Of a DNA stretch of 7,551 nt, positions 1-3,883 are shown piece after piece (positions within the stretch are counted from its first letter, which is position 1; every line of letters starts with the position of its first letter). The stretch lies in the NCBI GenBank assembly GCA_017935805.1, contig JAGBGV010000086.1, forward strand, positions 1 through 7,551, given 5' to 3'. Source of the DNA: Clostridia bacterium (GTDB lineage: Bacteria; Bacillota_A; Clostridia; Oscillospirales; CAG-272). The notes beneath the pieces were generated by a model, which was not told the DNA's origin, did no database searches, and worked only from the letters and a program-made list of their open reading frames with translations. Both the position numbers and the translations under genes were made by a program.

Positions 1-1
1 A

Positions 2-205
2 ATTCCTGCTGTCCCTAATGAACTTAATGGTGAGTTCTTCGGACTTCGCGCACGCGGTGGAATTACTGTGTCAGCAAAATGGTCAAACGGTAACGTGGAA
101 TGGGTCGAGCTTACTCCGGATCAGCCGTGCGTTATTAATCTAAAAGTACCGCAATGCGACATGAGGGAAGTGATACTGAACGATAAGGTAAGAATTGATT
201 TTTGA
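2..205 (+). CDS. GH95-like alpha-L-fucosidase, C-terminal fragment (partial, 5' end outside window)
   Basis: Reading frame 2 is open from the window edge to TGA at 203-205 and gives 67 residues. The stretch EFFGLRARGGITVSAKW (about residues 11-27) matches the conserved end of family GH95 glycoside hydrolases, where a G-x-x-x-GLRARGG-(F/I)-x-V-x-x-x-W pattern opens the final beta-sandwich domain after the (alpha/alpha)6 catalytic barrel. The catalytic residues lie upstream of the window and cannot be checked. Family knowledge: GH95 enzymes release fucose or galactose from plant or host glycans and are typical of gut and fibre-degrading Clostridia. No terminator hairpin is visible just after the stop. 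The family call rests on the LRARGG motif and surrounding pattern; another (alpha/alpha)6-barrel hydrolase with a similar tail is possible but less likely. Confidence 0.75.
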   Translation: MPAVPNELNGEFFGLRARGGITVSAKWSNGNVEWVELTPDQPCVINLKVPQCDMREVILNDKVRIDF

Positions 206-252
206 TCTAGCCCAGTGTATTTCAAAGGGTATCCATGGGAAATTTGATATAT

Positions 253-277
253 AATTATACAAAATGCCTGATTTTGT
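253..277. repeat. Recombination-site-like repeat, copy 1
   Basis: AATTATACAAAAT at 253-265, spacer GCCTG (266-270), then ATTTTGT at 271-277 continuing as TGCGAA. The first arm is identical to the arms at 349, 2450 and 2918. The second arm matches the inverted form for 7 bases only. The spacer is 5 bp here against 4 bp in copies 2 and 3. The copy lies 48 bp after the hydrolase stop codon, outside the proposed insertion. Confidence 0.7.
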
Positions 278-361
278 TGCGAAGCGGATAATTGCATCGT
301 TTCGTACTTCGTCGCGATGTGGCGAAGTCGAAACATTACCTTATTCGCAATTATACAAAAT
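271..361. repeat. Mini-element-like hairpin unit between two site copies
   Basis: The 91-bp stretch between the inner arms of site copies 1 and 2 is self-complementary at two levels. Outer arms are TTGCGAA (277-283) against TTCGCAA (344-350), extended outward by ATTTTG (271-276) against CAAAAT (356-361) with a few unpaired bases. The inner hairpin pairs GTTTCG-t-ACTTCG (299-311) with CGAAGT-CGAAAC (323-334), 12 pairs with one bulged base and an 11-base loop TCGCGATGTGG (312-322). It has no credible gene. A terminal-site plus hairpin layout of about 100 bp fits a non-autonomous mini-element or a dispersed intergenic repeat; which of these cannot be decided from one copy. Confidence 0.6.
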
Positions 362-373
362 CACCATTTTGTA
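348..373. repeat. Proposed left attachment site (copy 2)
   Basis: CAATTATACAAAAT (348-361), spacer CACC (362-365), ATTTTGTA (366-373). The 14-base left part and the 8-base right part are both shared exactly with the right-end site at 2449-2474, while the 4-base spacer differs (CACC against GCAT). Base composition becomes GC-rich immediately to the right. This is what one end of a tyrosine-recombinase insertion with a variable coupling sequence would look like. Confidence 0.55.
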
Positions 374-701
374 CGCAGGTCGTGTCGCCGTAGGCATTGA
401 ACACACGGCCGAGGGCTAATTGTCGTGTCGAGGAGTAGCGGGTCAAGTTCCGACAGGCGCGGCGGCGAAGAAAAGAGGGGGAAAGCCGACGCGCCGAACA
501 GACGACCCGGAGAACAATTCGCCGGAGCCGAGCGAGACCGACCGCGATGTGGCGGGCCGCGAATGGCGAAGTGCGACCCAAGGAAGATTTCCCCTCATCA
601 CCCAGAGCCGTGTCCCCCCTTGAGGGGGCGGAGGGGGTGATCATCTCGTCGGAGCTTCGGTTTTCTATCTACTTGATATATGGGACAGTATTTCATCACT
701 C
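374..701. other. GC-rich non-coding left end of the element
   Basis: No credible gene is seen here. The stretch is dense in short repeats and inverted repeats: the 9-bp direct repeat GTCGTGTCG at 379-387 and 422-430; GGCGCG (456-461) against CGCGCC (490-495); TTCGCC (518-523) against GGCGAA (565-570); and the nested hairpin at 597-641. CGCGATGTGGCG (543-554) is an exact copy of the 12 bases at 313-324 around the loop of the outside hairpin. Such a region in front of a rolling-circle initiator gene could hold the Rep-binding repeats and nick site, or arm sites for the recombinase; neither is proved. Overlapping open frames on both strands here are low-complexity and arginine-rich and are treated as spurious. 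Confidence 0.5.
597..641. repeat. Nested inverted repeat upstream of rep
   Basis: The outer stem ATCACCC (597-603) pairs with GGGTGAT (635-641). Inside it CCCCC (615-619) pairs with GGGGG (624-628) around a TTGA loop. There is no T-run after it on the plus strand, so it is not an intrinsic terminator in that direction. It ends 60 bp before the rep start codon and could be a replication-origin hairpin, a transcript leader structure or a dispersed intergenic repeat. Confidence 0.5.
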
Positions 702-1472
702 ATGGCTATCCATATATCCGAAAATCAGGCACTTTTTAAGTGTCGGGCGAAGTACGTTCCCGATGAAAATGGGAGTATGAAGCTCGCGAACATCTGTTCT
801 TTTGGTAGACCGGTGTTCAATCCTATGCACCTCGAACCGACCGAGTTCAAAAAGGACGCTCACCGCGACCCTTTGACCGAGCACGACCCTGCGCATAACG
901 TGCAGAGGTCCACGCGCAGGGCAAAGGAAGCATGTTTCGACTACATCCTATGCAACTCGCTGGATATTTTTTCTACCCTCACCTTCAACAAGGAGTTCGT
1001 CGACCGTTCCTCTTACGACGAGGTTTATAAGAAGCTCTCGAACTGGTGTTCGAATCGTGTGCAGCGTTATGGCTTCAAGTACATAGCCGTTCCCGAGTAT
1101 CACAAGGACGGGGAAAACATACATTTCCACATGTTATCAACAGCTGAAGGACTCAACCTGTTGAAAAGTGGTCACGTTCGGCAGGGGAAACCCGTCTACA
1201 ACATCGACAACTGGAAGTGGGGCTTCTCAACCGCGCAGATCGTCACCGGTGAAAACGCTCGTGAGAAGTGCGCGAAGTATATCTTCAAGTACATGGGCAA
1301 GCAGATGGGGCAAAAGATAGGCGGTCGTTATTACCTCTCCGGCGGGGAGCTCGTGAAGCCCGTCTTTGTCTGCTCCGATGACCCTGAAGAATTCGCAGAT
1401 CTTACCACGGCAAAATATCACCGCGAGACCGAGACAGAGGGCGGACTTTACAGAGAATGGAGTTTCCTATAA
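702..1472 (+). CDS. Rolling-circle replication initiator (HUH endonuclease, REP_ORF2/G2P-like)
   Basis: This 256-residue protein has the three rolling-circle Rep motifs in order: motif 1 STLTFN (residues 91-96); motif 2 IHFHML with the metal-binding HUH pair H141-F-H143; and motif 3 KYIFKYMGK with Y193 and Y197 spaced as Y-x-x-K-Y, where K196 sits at the conserved lysine. Two tyrosines four apart is the layout of Y2 initiators such as phage phiX174 gpA and related microvirus and plasmid Reps. Family role: nick one strand at the origin, stay bound through tyrosine and start rolling-circle replication. No helicase domain follows, so a host helicase would be needed. The ATG at 702 is the first start after the in-frame stop at 621-623, but it has no clear Shine-Dalgarno sequence. 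The recombinase gene follows after 34 bp. Which tyrosine is catalytic is inferred. Confidence 0.85.
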   Translation: MAIHISENQALFKCRAKYVPDENGSMKLANICSFGRPVFNPMHLEPTEFKKDAHRDPLTEHDPAHNVQRSTRRAKEACFDYILCNSLDIFSTLTFNKEFVDRSSYDEVYKKLSNWCSNRVQRYGFKYIAVPEYHKDGENIHFHMLSTAEGLNLLKSGHVRQGKPVYNIDNWKWGFSTAQIVTGENAREKCAKYIFKYMGKQMGQKIGGRYYLSGGELVKPVFVCSDDPEEFADLTTAKYHRETETEGGLYREWSFL

Positions 1473-1506
1473 TTACCAATTTTTTACATTTTAGGATTGT
1501 CAAATA

Positions 1507-2085
1507 ATGCGTTCAAAGTACATCACAAAAACCGAGCTCTCGCGCTTCAAAAAGGTCATGGGCGAGCATTGGCACGTCTTCCAACTCATGCTCGAAACGG
1601 GGATGAGAGTCGGTGACGCTGTGAAGCTGCGCGGCTCGGACATCTCGCGTAACGGTGAACACTGCACGGTGTCATGGGTTGCAGAAAAGACAGGCAAGGA
1701 AGCTACAGCGGAAATTTCGGCTGCTCTTTGTCGCCATATCCAGCCCCGAAGCAAACGTGCGTACTGCTTTCCCGGGCGAAAAAGAGGGACGCACCTCACT
1801 CGACAGGCTGTCTGGGCTCGGATCAAAAAAGCAGCTGATACCATCGGCATTGATGCTGACGGTATCAGCCCCCACAGCTTCCGAAAGGTTTTCGCCGTTG
1901 AGCTCATGCACGAAGACGGACTACAAGCCGTTCAGGAAGCTCTACAACACTCCAATGCTGCCGTGACAAGGGTTTATGCATACGCGGACTCGATAATGCG
2001 TTCTGACAGCGACGAGCCTATCAGATGGCGCGATCTCGAGCTTGTTGTGGACTACATCTTGCAGAGAATTTCCGAAAGGACTTGA
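1507..2085 (+). CDS. Minimal tyrosine recombinase/integrase (catalytic domain only)
   Basis: This 192-residue protein shows the full catalytic set of tyrosine recombinases: R34 in ETGMRVGDAVKL, lysine K61 or K64 in the beta-hairpin AEKTGKE, H123-x-x-R126 in SPHSFRKVFA, H148 in ALQHSN and the nucleophile Y157 in TRVYAY, nine residues after H148 as usual. The protein starts almost directly at the catalytic domain. The arm-binding and SAM-like core-binding domains of ordinary integrases (about 300-400 residues in total) are absent, as in short FimB/FimE-type invertases. A possible ribosome site TTAGGA (1491-1496) lies 10 bases before the ATG. The gene probably shares a transcript with rep. It likely acts on the palindromic sites at 349 and 2450. 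Whether a minimal protein can integrate without a partner is open. Confidence 0.85.
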   Translation: MRSKYITKTELSRFKKVMGEHWHVFQLMLETGMRVGDAVKLRGSDISRNGEHCTVSWVAEKTGKEATAEISAALCRHIQPRSKRAYCFPGRKRGTHLTRQAVWARIKKAADTIGIDADGISPHSFRKVFAVELMHEDGLQAVQEALQHSNAAVTRVYAYADSIMRSDSDEPIRWRDLELVVDYILQRISERT

Positions 2086-2110
2086 CAAACCGTTCCCGGT
2101 AGGGTAGAAT
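2082..2110 (+). promoter_or_regulatory. Sigma-A type promoter overlapping the integrase stop
   Basis: Consensus -35 TTGACA (2082-2087), a 17-bp spacer and -10 TAGAAT (2105-2110). The -35 box overlaps the integrase TGA codon. It reads rightward into a leader that contains AAAGGAGA but no start codon at a useful distance, and then reaches the second promoter. Confidence 0.6.
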
Positions 2111-2168
2111 GAGGTCAAATCTTAAAGGAGACGTCCCGAAAGATAGTAGATAAATTTCCGAAAAGCTC

Positions 2169-2197
2169 TTGACATTCGCGCCGGTCCGTGTTATCAT
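2169..2197 (+). promoter_or_regulatory. Sigma-A type promoter for the small RNA
   Basis: TTGACA (2169-2174), a 17-bp spacer and TATCAT (2192-2197). The flanking bases (AAAG.TCTTGACATT..CGCC....GTGTTAT) closely resemble the tRNA-Glu promoter at 3598-3627 in this window, which suggests a strong housekeeping-style promoter. Transcription would start near 2204. Confidence 0.65.
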
Positions 2198-2203
2198 TTC
2201 ATT

Positions 2204-2313
2204 ACGGCGACGGGTGAGGAGACTCATTCGGGCAGGTGTCATTCCCATGGGTGGAGCGTGATGAACTCGCATCCGGCATCTGTAATCAAAAGGACGGCTT
2301 TGCCGTCTTTTTT
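2204..2313 (+). ncRNA. Probable ~110-nt structured small RNA of the element
   Basis: A strong promoter (2169-2197) and an intrinsic terminator (2293-2313) bound a short transcript with no good reading frame. Predicted by eye: stem 1 GGGTGAG (2212-2218) with CTCATTC (2223-2229), closed by a GAGA tetraloop of the stable GNRA kind; stem 2 GGGTGGAG (2249-2256) with CTC-g-CATCC (2266-2274), one bulged G and a 9-base loop; then the terminator stem. No known RNA family is recognised. It could regulate copy number or integration, act as a leader, or be an unrelated cargo RNA. The start point is set only by promoter spacing. Confidence 0.5.
2293..2313 (+). terminator. Intrinsic terminator of the small RNA
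   Basis: GACGGC (2293-2298), loop TTT, GCCGTC (2302-2307), then six T (2308-2313); an A-run precedes the stem. A textbook rho-independent terminator. Confidence 0.85.
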
Positions 2314-2332
2314 CATTTATAGCCCGAGAAGA

Positions 2333-2353
2333 AGATGAATTTCACATTCATCT
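2333..2353. repeat. Perfect 8-bp hairpin
   Basis: AGATGAAT (2333-2340), loop TTCAC, ATTCATCT (2346-2353). It sits between the terminator and the large structured block and has no T-run after it. Confidence 0.55.
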
Positions 2354-2358
2354 GATGA

Positions 2359-2443
2359 ACGGGCAGGCGGGAAACTGACTTCACCTATTCGATGAGCCGC
2401 AGTCTGTCGGAACCCGCCTCCGAGACCGTAGGGCTGTGCCCGT
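2359..2443. other. Nested self-complementary block at the element's right end
   Basis: Stem A pairs ACGGGCA (2359-2365) with TGCCCGT (2437-2443). Inside it stem B pairs GGCGGG (2366-2371) with CCCGCC (2413-2418), stacked directly on the 5' side of A. The innermost stem is ACTG (2374-2377) with CAGT (2400-2403). The block ends 6 bp before the right site. Concentric stems over 85 bp suggest folding as ssDNA or RNA: candidates are the double- or single-strand origin used by the Rep protein, an assembly structure for the recombinase, or a second RNA. No promoter or T-run defines a transcript here. Confidence 0.5.
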
Positions 2444-2449
2444 AGAGAC

Positions 2450-2479
2450 AATTATACAAAATGCATATTTTGTATAATT
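2450..2479. repeat. Proposed right attachment site: palindrome with perfect 13-bp arms (copy 3)
   Basis: AATTATACAAAAT (2450-2462), spacer GCAT (2463-2466), ATTTTGTATAATT (2467-2479). The two 13-base arms are exact reverse complements. This inverted-arm-plus-spacer geometry is that of tyrosine-recombinase core sites such as loxP or dif, although the 4-bp spacer is shorter than the usual 6-8. It is the only copy here with both arms complete, as expected if its right arm comes from the original chromosomal target. Confidence 0.6.
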
Positions 2480-2646
2480 TAGGGAAGACTTTTAGACGAG
2501 CTGGCAGAGAATTTGCGCCAAATATTTCACCCCAAGATATTATAGAAGATTTGCCACATGAATATAACTATTACACAGTTTTCAACAGTTACAAGAATGG
2601 ACAAACCAATTTATGTTCTTACTCTTTCGAAAAGATTGATAAATGA
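2461..2646 (+). CDS. Doubtful small ORF (61 codons) starting inside the right site
   Basis: An ATG formed by the last two bases of the left arm and the first base of the spacer opens a 61-residue frame ending at TGA 2644-2646. The product has a mixed, globular-looking composition but no motif I recognise, and there is no Shine-Dalgarno sequence in front. In frame, the left site (348-374) reads QLYKITILY and this site reads QLYKMHILY, so an ORF once running through the uninterrupted site, starting at ATG 264, would be about 95 codons. This may be the tail of an interrupted gene or a chance frame over a repeat. Confidence 0.22.
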   Translation: MHILYNLGKTFRRAGREFAPNISPQDIIEDLPHEYNYYTVFNSYKNGQTNLCSYSFEKIDK

Positions 2647-3041
2647 CTTATATTATTTTGTTTATCTTATATTCGTACATTAACACTCCGATTGCTTTGC
2701 GTTTGTTCATTATCAATCGCAGCCGGCTGCATCATGCTCATATTCTACAATTATCTTCATTTTTTCGCGACCGCATTGCGTGTTGTTAACGCTACTTAAT
2801 TTACGTCAATGTTGTTTTCAATATTCATTTTACGTAGACTGATTGTTTGTGGATAATACAACGTAACTATAGTTATCATTAATTCTTCCCGCTCTGTCTA
2901 TTGCCACACCCGCGCACAATTATACAAAATTTTGTTGCATTTAACACACCGGCAATTTGCACAACTATATCTAAATATAATTGTTGATAATCACGAATAG
3001 CATTTTATTTGCTAATTTCGCTTTATTTCACATTTATTTTA
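2647..3041. other. AT-rich intergenic region
   Basis: No gene is seen in about 440 bp up to the flavodoxin-like start codon. It holds two exact 12-bp palindromes, GCAGCCGGCTGC (2719-2730) and TAACTATAGTTA (2864-2875), and the fourth copy of the site repeat (2917-2938). Neither palindrome is followed by a T-run, so they are not called terminators; they could be protein-binding sites. Confidence 0.5.
2917..2938. repeat. Recombination-site-like repeat, copy 4 (spacer-less)
   Basis: CAATTATACAAAAT (2917-2930) runs straight into TTTGTTGC (2931-2938), so the two arms overlap and there is no spacer. The right arm plus TTGC equals that of copy 1 (ATTTTGTTGC, 271-280), which ties copies 1 and 4 together. 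It looks like a collapsed or degenerate site. Confidence 0.6.
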
Positions 3042-3050
3042 TGATATAAT
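3042..3050 (+). promoter_or_regulatory. Extended -10 promoter of the flavodoxin-like gene
   Basis: TGATATAAT fits the extended -10 pattern TG-n-TATAAT exactly, with TATAAT at 3045-3050. The matching -35 position has only a weak T-rich hexamer, as is common with extended -10 promoters. The expected start is about 30 bp before the ATG at 3090. Confidence 0.55.
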
Positions 3051-3089
3051 GTGAAAGATCTATTAATTAACTATCGGAGGAACACCCTT

Positions 3090-3503
3090 ATGAAAATGAG
3101 AGTTATGTACTTATCCAAAAAGTCCAAATTTATTACATATGCCGAGGCTATTGGTCAGGCGTGCGGTTGCCTTGTAAATGATATCCCGCCGGCTTATCCC
3201 GCAGATAACGAAAGACTTGTACTCATTGGCATCACAGGCGGCAACACTATTGATGACAAGGTTAGAAGATTCTGTAGCGAGCTTATTCCTCAGCGCGCTA
3301 AAAATGTTGCATTGTTCGTTGATGGAACTAAAGATTCCAAAGCTGAGCTCGAAGTCAAGAGAATTCTCAAAGATGCCGGAACAAATGTTATTGATGAAAC
3401 ATTCTACGTAAAATGCGGAATTTTCGGAAGCAAAATTACACTTGAAGAGCGCCAGGCCATTGTTGACTGGACAAGAAAGATGCAGGAAATTGCAGCAAAA
3501 TAA
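3090..3503 (+). CDS. Small flavodoxin-like protein
   Basis: 137 residues, the size of a short-chain flavodoxin fold. It opens with a beta-strand and loop, MKMRVMYLSKKSKFITYAEA, in the position of the FMN phosphate loop, but the loop lacks the classical T/S-x-T-G-x-T motif, so FMN binding is uncertain. Later strands are LVLIGITGG (about 42-50) and NVALFVDGT (about 71-79). The segment ETFYVKCGIFG followed by LTLEE-like ITLEERQAIVDW resembles flavodoxin-family proteins of Clostridia (Flavodoxin_3-like). The ATG at 3090 is chosen because CGGAGG (3075-3080) stands 9 bases before it; a longer GTG start at 3051 would fall at the promoter -10. It is monocistronic, between its own promoter and terminator. 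The family's usual role is electron transfer; the partner is unknown. Confidence 0.65.
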   Translation: MKMRVMYLSKKSKFITYAEAIGQACGCLVNDIPPAYPADNERLVLIGITGGNTIDDKVRRFCSELIPQRAKNVALFVDGTKDSKAELEVKRILKDAGTNVIDETFYVKCGIFGSKITLEERQAIVDWTRKMQEIAAK

Positions 3504-3517
3504 TCAATTGCACTGAT

Positions 3518-3563
3518 AGAGCTTTGAAATTGTTTCGACAAGATCAAAGCTCTTCCCTGTTTT
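3518..3563 (+). terminator. Hairpin terminator after the flavodoxin-like gene
   Basis: AGAGCTTTGA (3518-3527) pairs perfectly with TCAAAGCTCT (3544-3553). A second small stem TTGT-TTCG-ACAA (3530-3541) is nested in the loop. A modest T-rich tail (CTGTTTTA) follows. Confidence 0.65.
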
Positions 3564-3597
3564 AGATTAATTTATATAAATAATTTTCAAAAAGTCC

Positions 3598-3627
3598 TTG
3601 ACATTTCCGCCAAACGTGTGTTATAAT
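3598..3627 (+). promoter_or_regulatory. Strong promoter of tRNA-Glu
   Basis: TTGACA (3598-3603), an 18-bp spacer and TATAAT (3622-3627), with TGT in front of the -10 giving an extended -10 as well. The tRNA begins 19 bp after the -10. Confidence 0.85.
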
Positions 3628-3645
3628 ACATCCGTTCAATAAAAT

Positions 3646-3717
3646 GGCCCGTTGGTCAAGCGGCTAAGACAACGCCCTCTCACGGCGTAAACGGGGGTTC
3701 GATTCCCCCACGGGTCA
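3646..3717 (+). tRNA. tRNA-Glu (anticodon CTC)
   Basis: A full cloverleaf can be drawn. The acceptor stem GGCCCGT (3646-3652) pairs with ACGGGTC (3710-3716) with one G-U pair, and the discriminator is A3717. The D-arm contains GGTCAAGCGGCTAAGAC. The anticodon stem ACGCC/GGCGT encloses loop CTCTCAC, giving anticodon CTC, which reads GAG (Glu). The T-stem GGGGG/CCCCC encloses TTCGATT. The 3' CCA is not encoded (TAA follows), so the CCA-adding enzyme must supply it, as for many Firmicute tRNA genes. Confidence 0.95.
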
Positions 3718-3720
3718 TAA
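3701..3720 (+). repeat. Direct repeat, copy A (3' end of tRNA-Glu)
   Basis: The 20 bases GATTCCCCCACGGGTCATAA cover part of the T-loop, the T-stem 3' strand, the acceptor 3' strand and three bases beyond the tRNA. They are repeated exactly at 3858-3877. Confidence 0.85.
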
Positions 3721-3755
3721 ATAACTCCTCAGACCTCAAGTTTGGGGAGTTATTT
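3719..3755 (+). terminator. Terminator-like hairpin after tRNA-Glu
   Basis: AAATAACTCC (3719-3728) pairs perfectly with GGAGTTATTT (3746-3755), a 10-bp stem with a 17-base loop. The U-tail is only the end of the stem itself (TTATTT), so termination may be partial. Confidence 0.5.
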
Positions 3756-3857
3756 GCGTCTATGGGAGACTGAGAAGACCTATGAAAGTTTCCGGATAAC
3801 TGAAAAGTATGAAGTGCTGTGTAAAACTTTCAGCCGAAATTGTTCGGCAAGGGTTCA
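3756..3857. other. Relic between the tRNA 3'-end repeats
   Basis: No gene is seen; a 60-codon frame across it has no support. It contains an inverted repeat TGAAAGTTT (3783-3791) with AAACTTTCA (3824-3832) and a perfect 6-bp hairpin GCCGAA-ATTG-TTCGGC (3833-3848). It may be the remains of an integrated element deleted almost completely, or a second tRNA whose 5' three quarters have decayed. Confidence 0.4.
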
Positions 3858-3877
3858 GATTCCCCCACGGGTCATAA
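3858..3877 (+). repeat. Direct repeat, copy B: relic attachment site or tRNA fragment
   Basis: An exact 20-base copy of the tRNA-Glu 3' end and the bases after it, preceded by GGGTTC-A, which is the T-arm with one extra base. No acceptor 5' strand is found at the right distance upstream, so it is not a tRNA gene. A 3'-end repeat of this kind is the classic footprint of integration into a tRNA gene. Confidence 0.7.
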
Positions 3878-3883
3878 TTTGGC

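Larger units (their letters stand above)
349..2479 (+). mobile_element. Minimal integrative element: HUH Rep + tyrosine recombinase
   Basis: About 2.1 kb bounded by two matching sites (349-373 and 2450-2479), clearly richer in G and C than both flanks, and carrying a replication initiator and an integrase in tandem followed by a small RNA locus and a structured block. Removing it between the sites would rebuild a single palindromic site with arms AATTATACAAAAT and ATTTTGTATAATT; the circle would carry CAATTATACAAAAT joined through a 4-bp spacer to ATTTTGTACGCAG. No capsid, relaxase, coupling protein, resistance or toxin-antitoxin gene is seen. Known relatives by gene logic are integrated rolling-circle plasmids, ssDNA-phage relatives and their satellites. 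Integration by the encoded recombinase is an inference from layout. An alternative left limit is the copy at 253. Confidence 0.6.

Noticed and set aside
351..644. 97-codon minus-strand frame across the element's left end, and overlapping plus-strand frames at 420-623, 425-640 and 547-780
   Set aside because: Several frames are open at once only because the stretch is GC-rich; the products are arginine-rich and low-complexity, lack ribosome sites, and overlap inverted repeats and the start of rep.
2261..2329. 22-codon ORF starting at ATG 2261 after GGAG (2253-2256)
   Set aside because: It runs straight through the perfect terminator hairpin at 2293-2313 and ends in basic residues; the small RNA reading is simpler.
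2352..2358. CTGATGA, the first core motif of hammerhead ribozymes
   Set aside because: No GAAA core strand and no cleavage triplet could be placed with supporting stems; the seven bases alone are not evidence.
253..2938. Possible CRISPR array from repeated AATTATACAAAAT
   Set aside because: The copies are irregularly spaced (about 96, 2101 and 468 bp), only 13-14 bases long, and have no cas genes nearby.
3051..3089. GTG start extending the flavodoxin-like protein by 13 residues
   Set aside because: It begins right after the -10 box, upstream of or at the expected transcript start, while CGGAGG points to the ATG at 3090.
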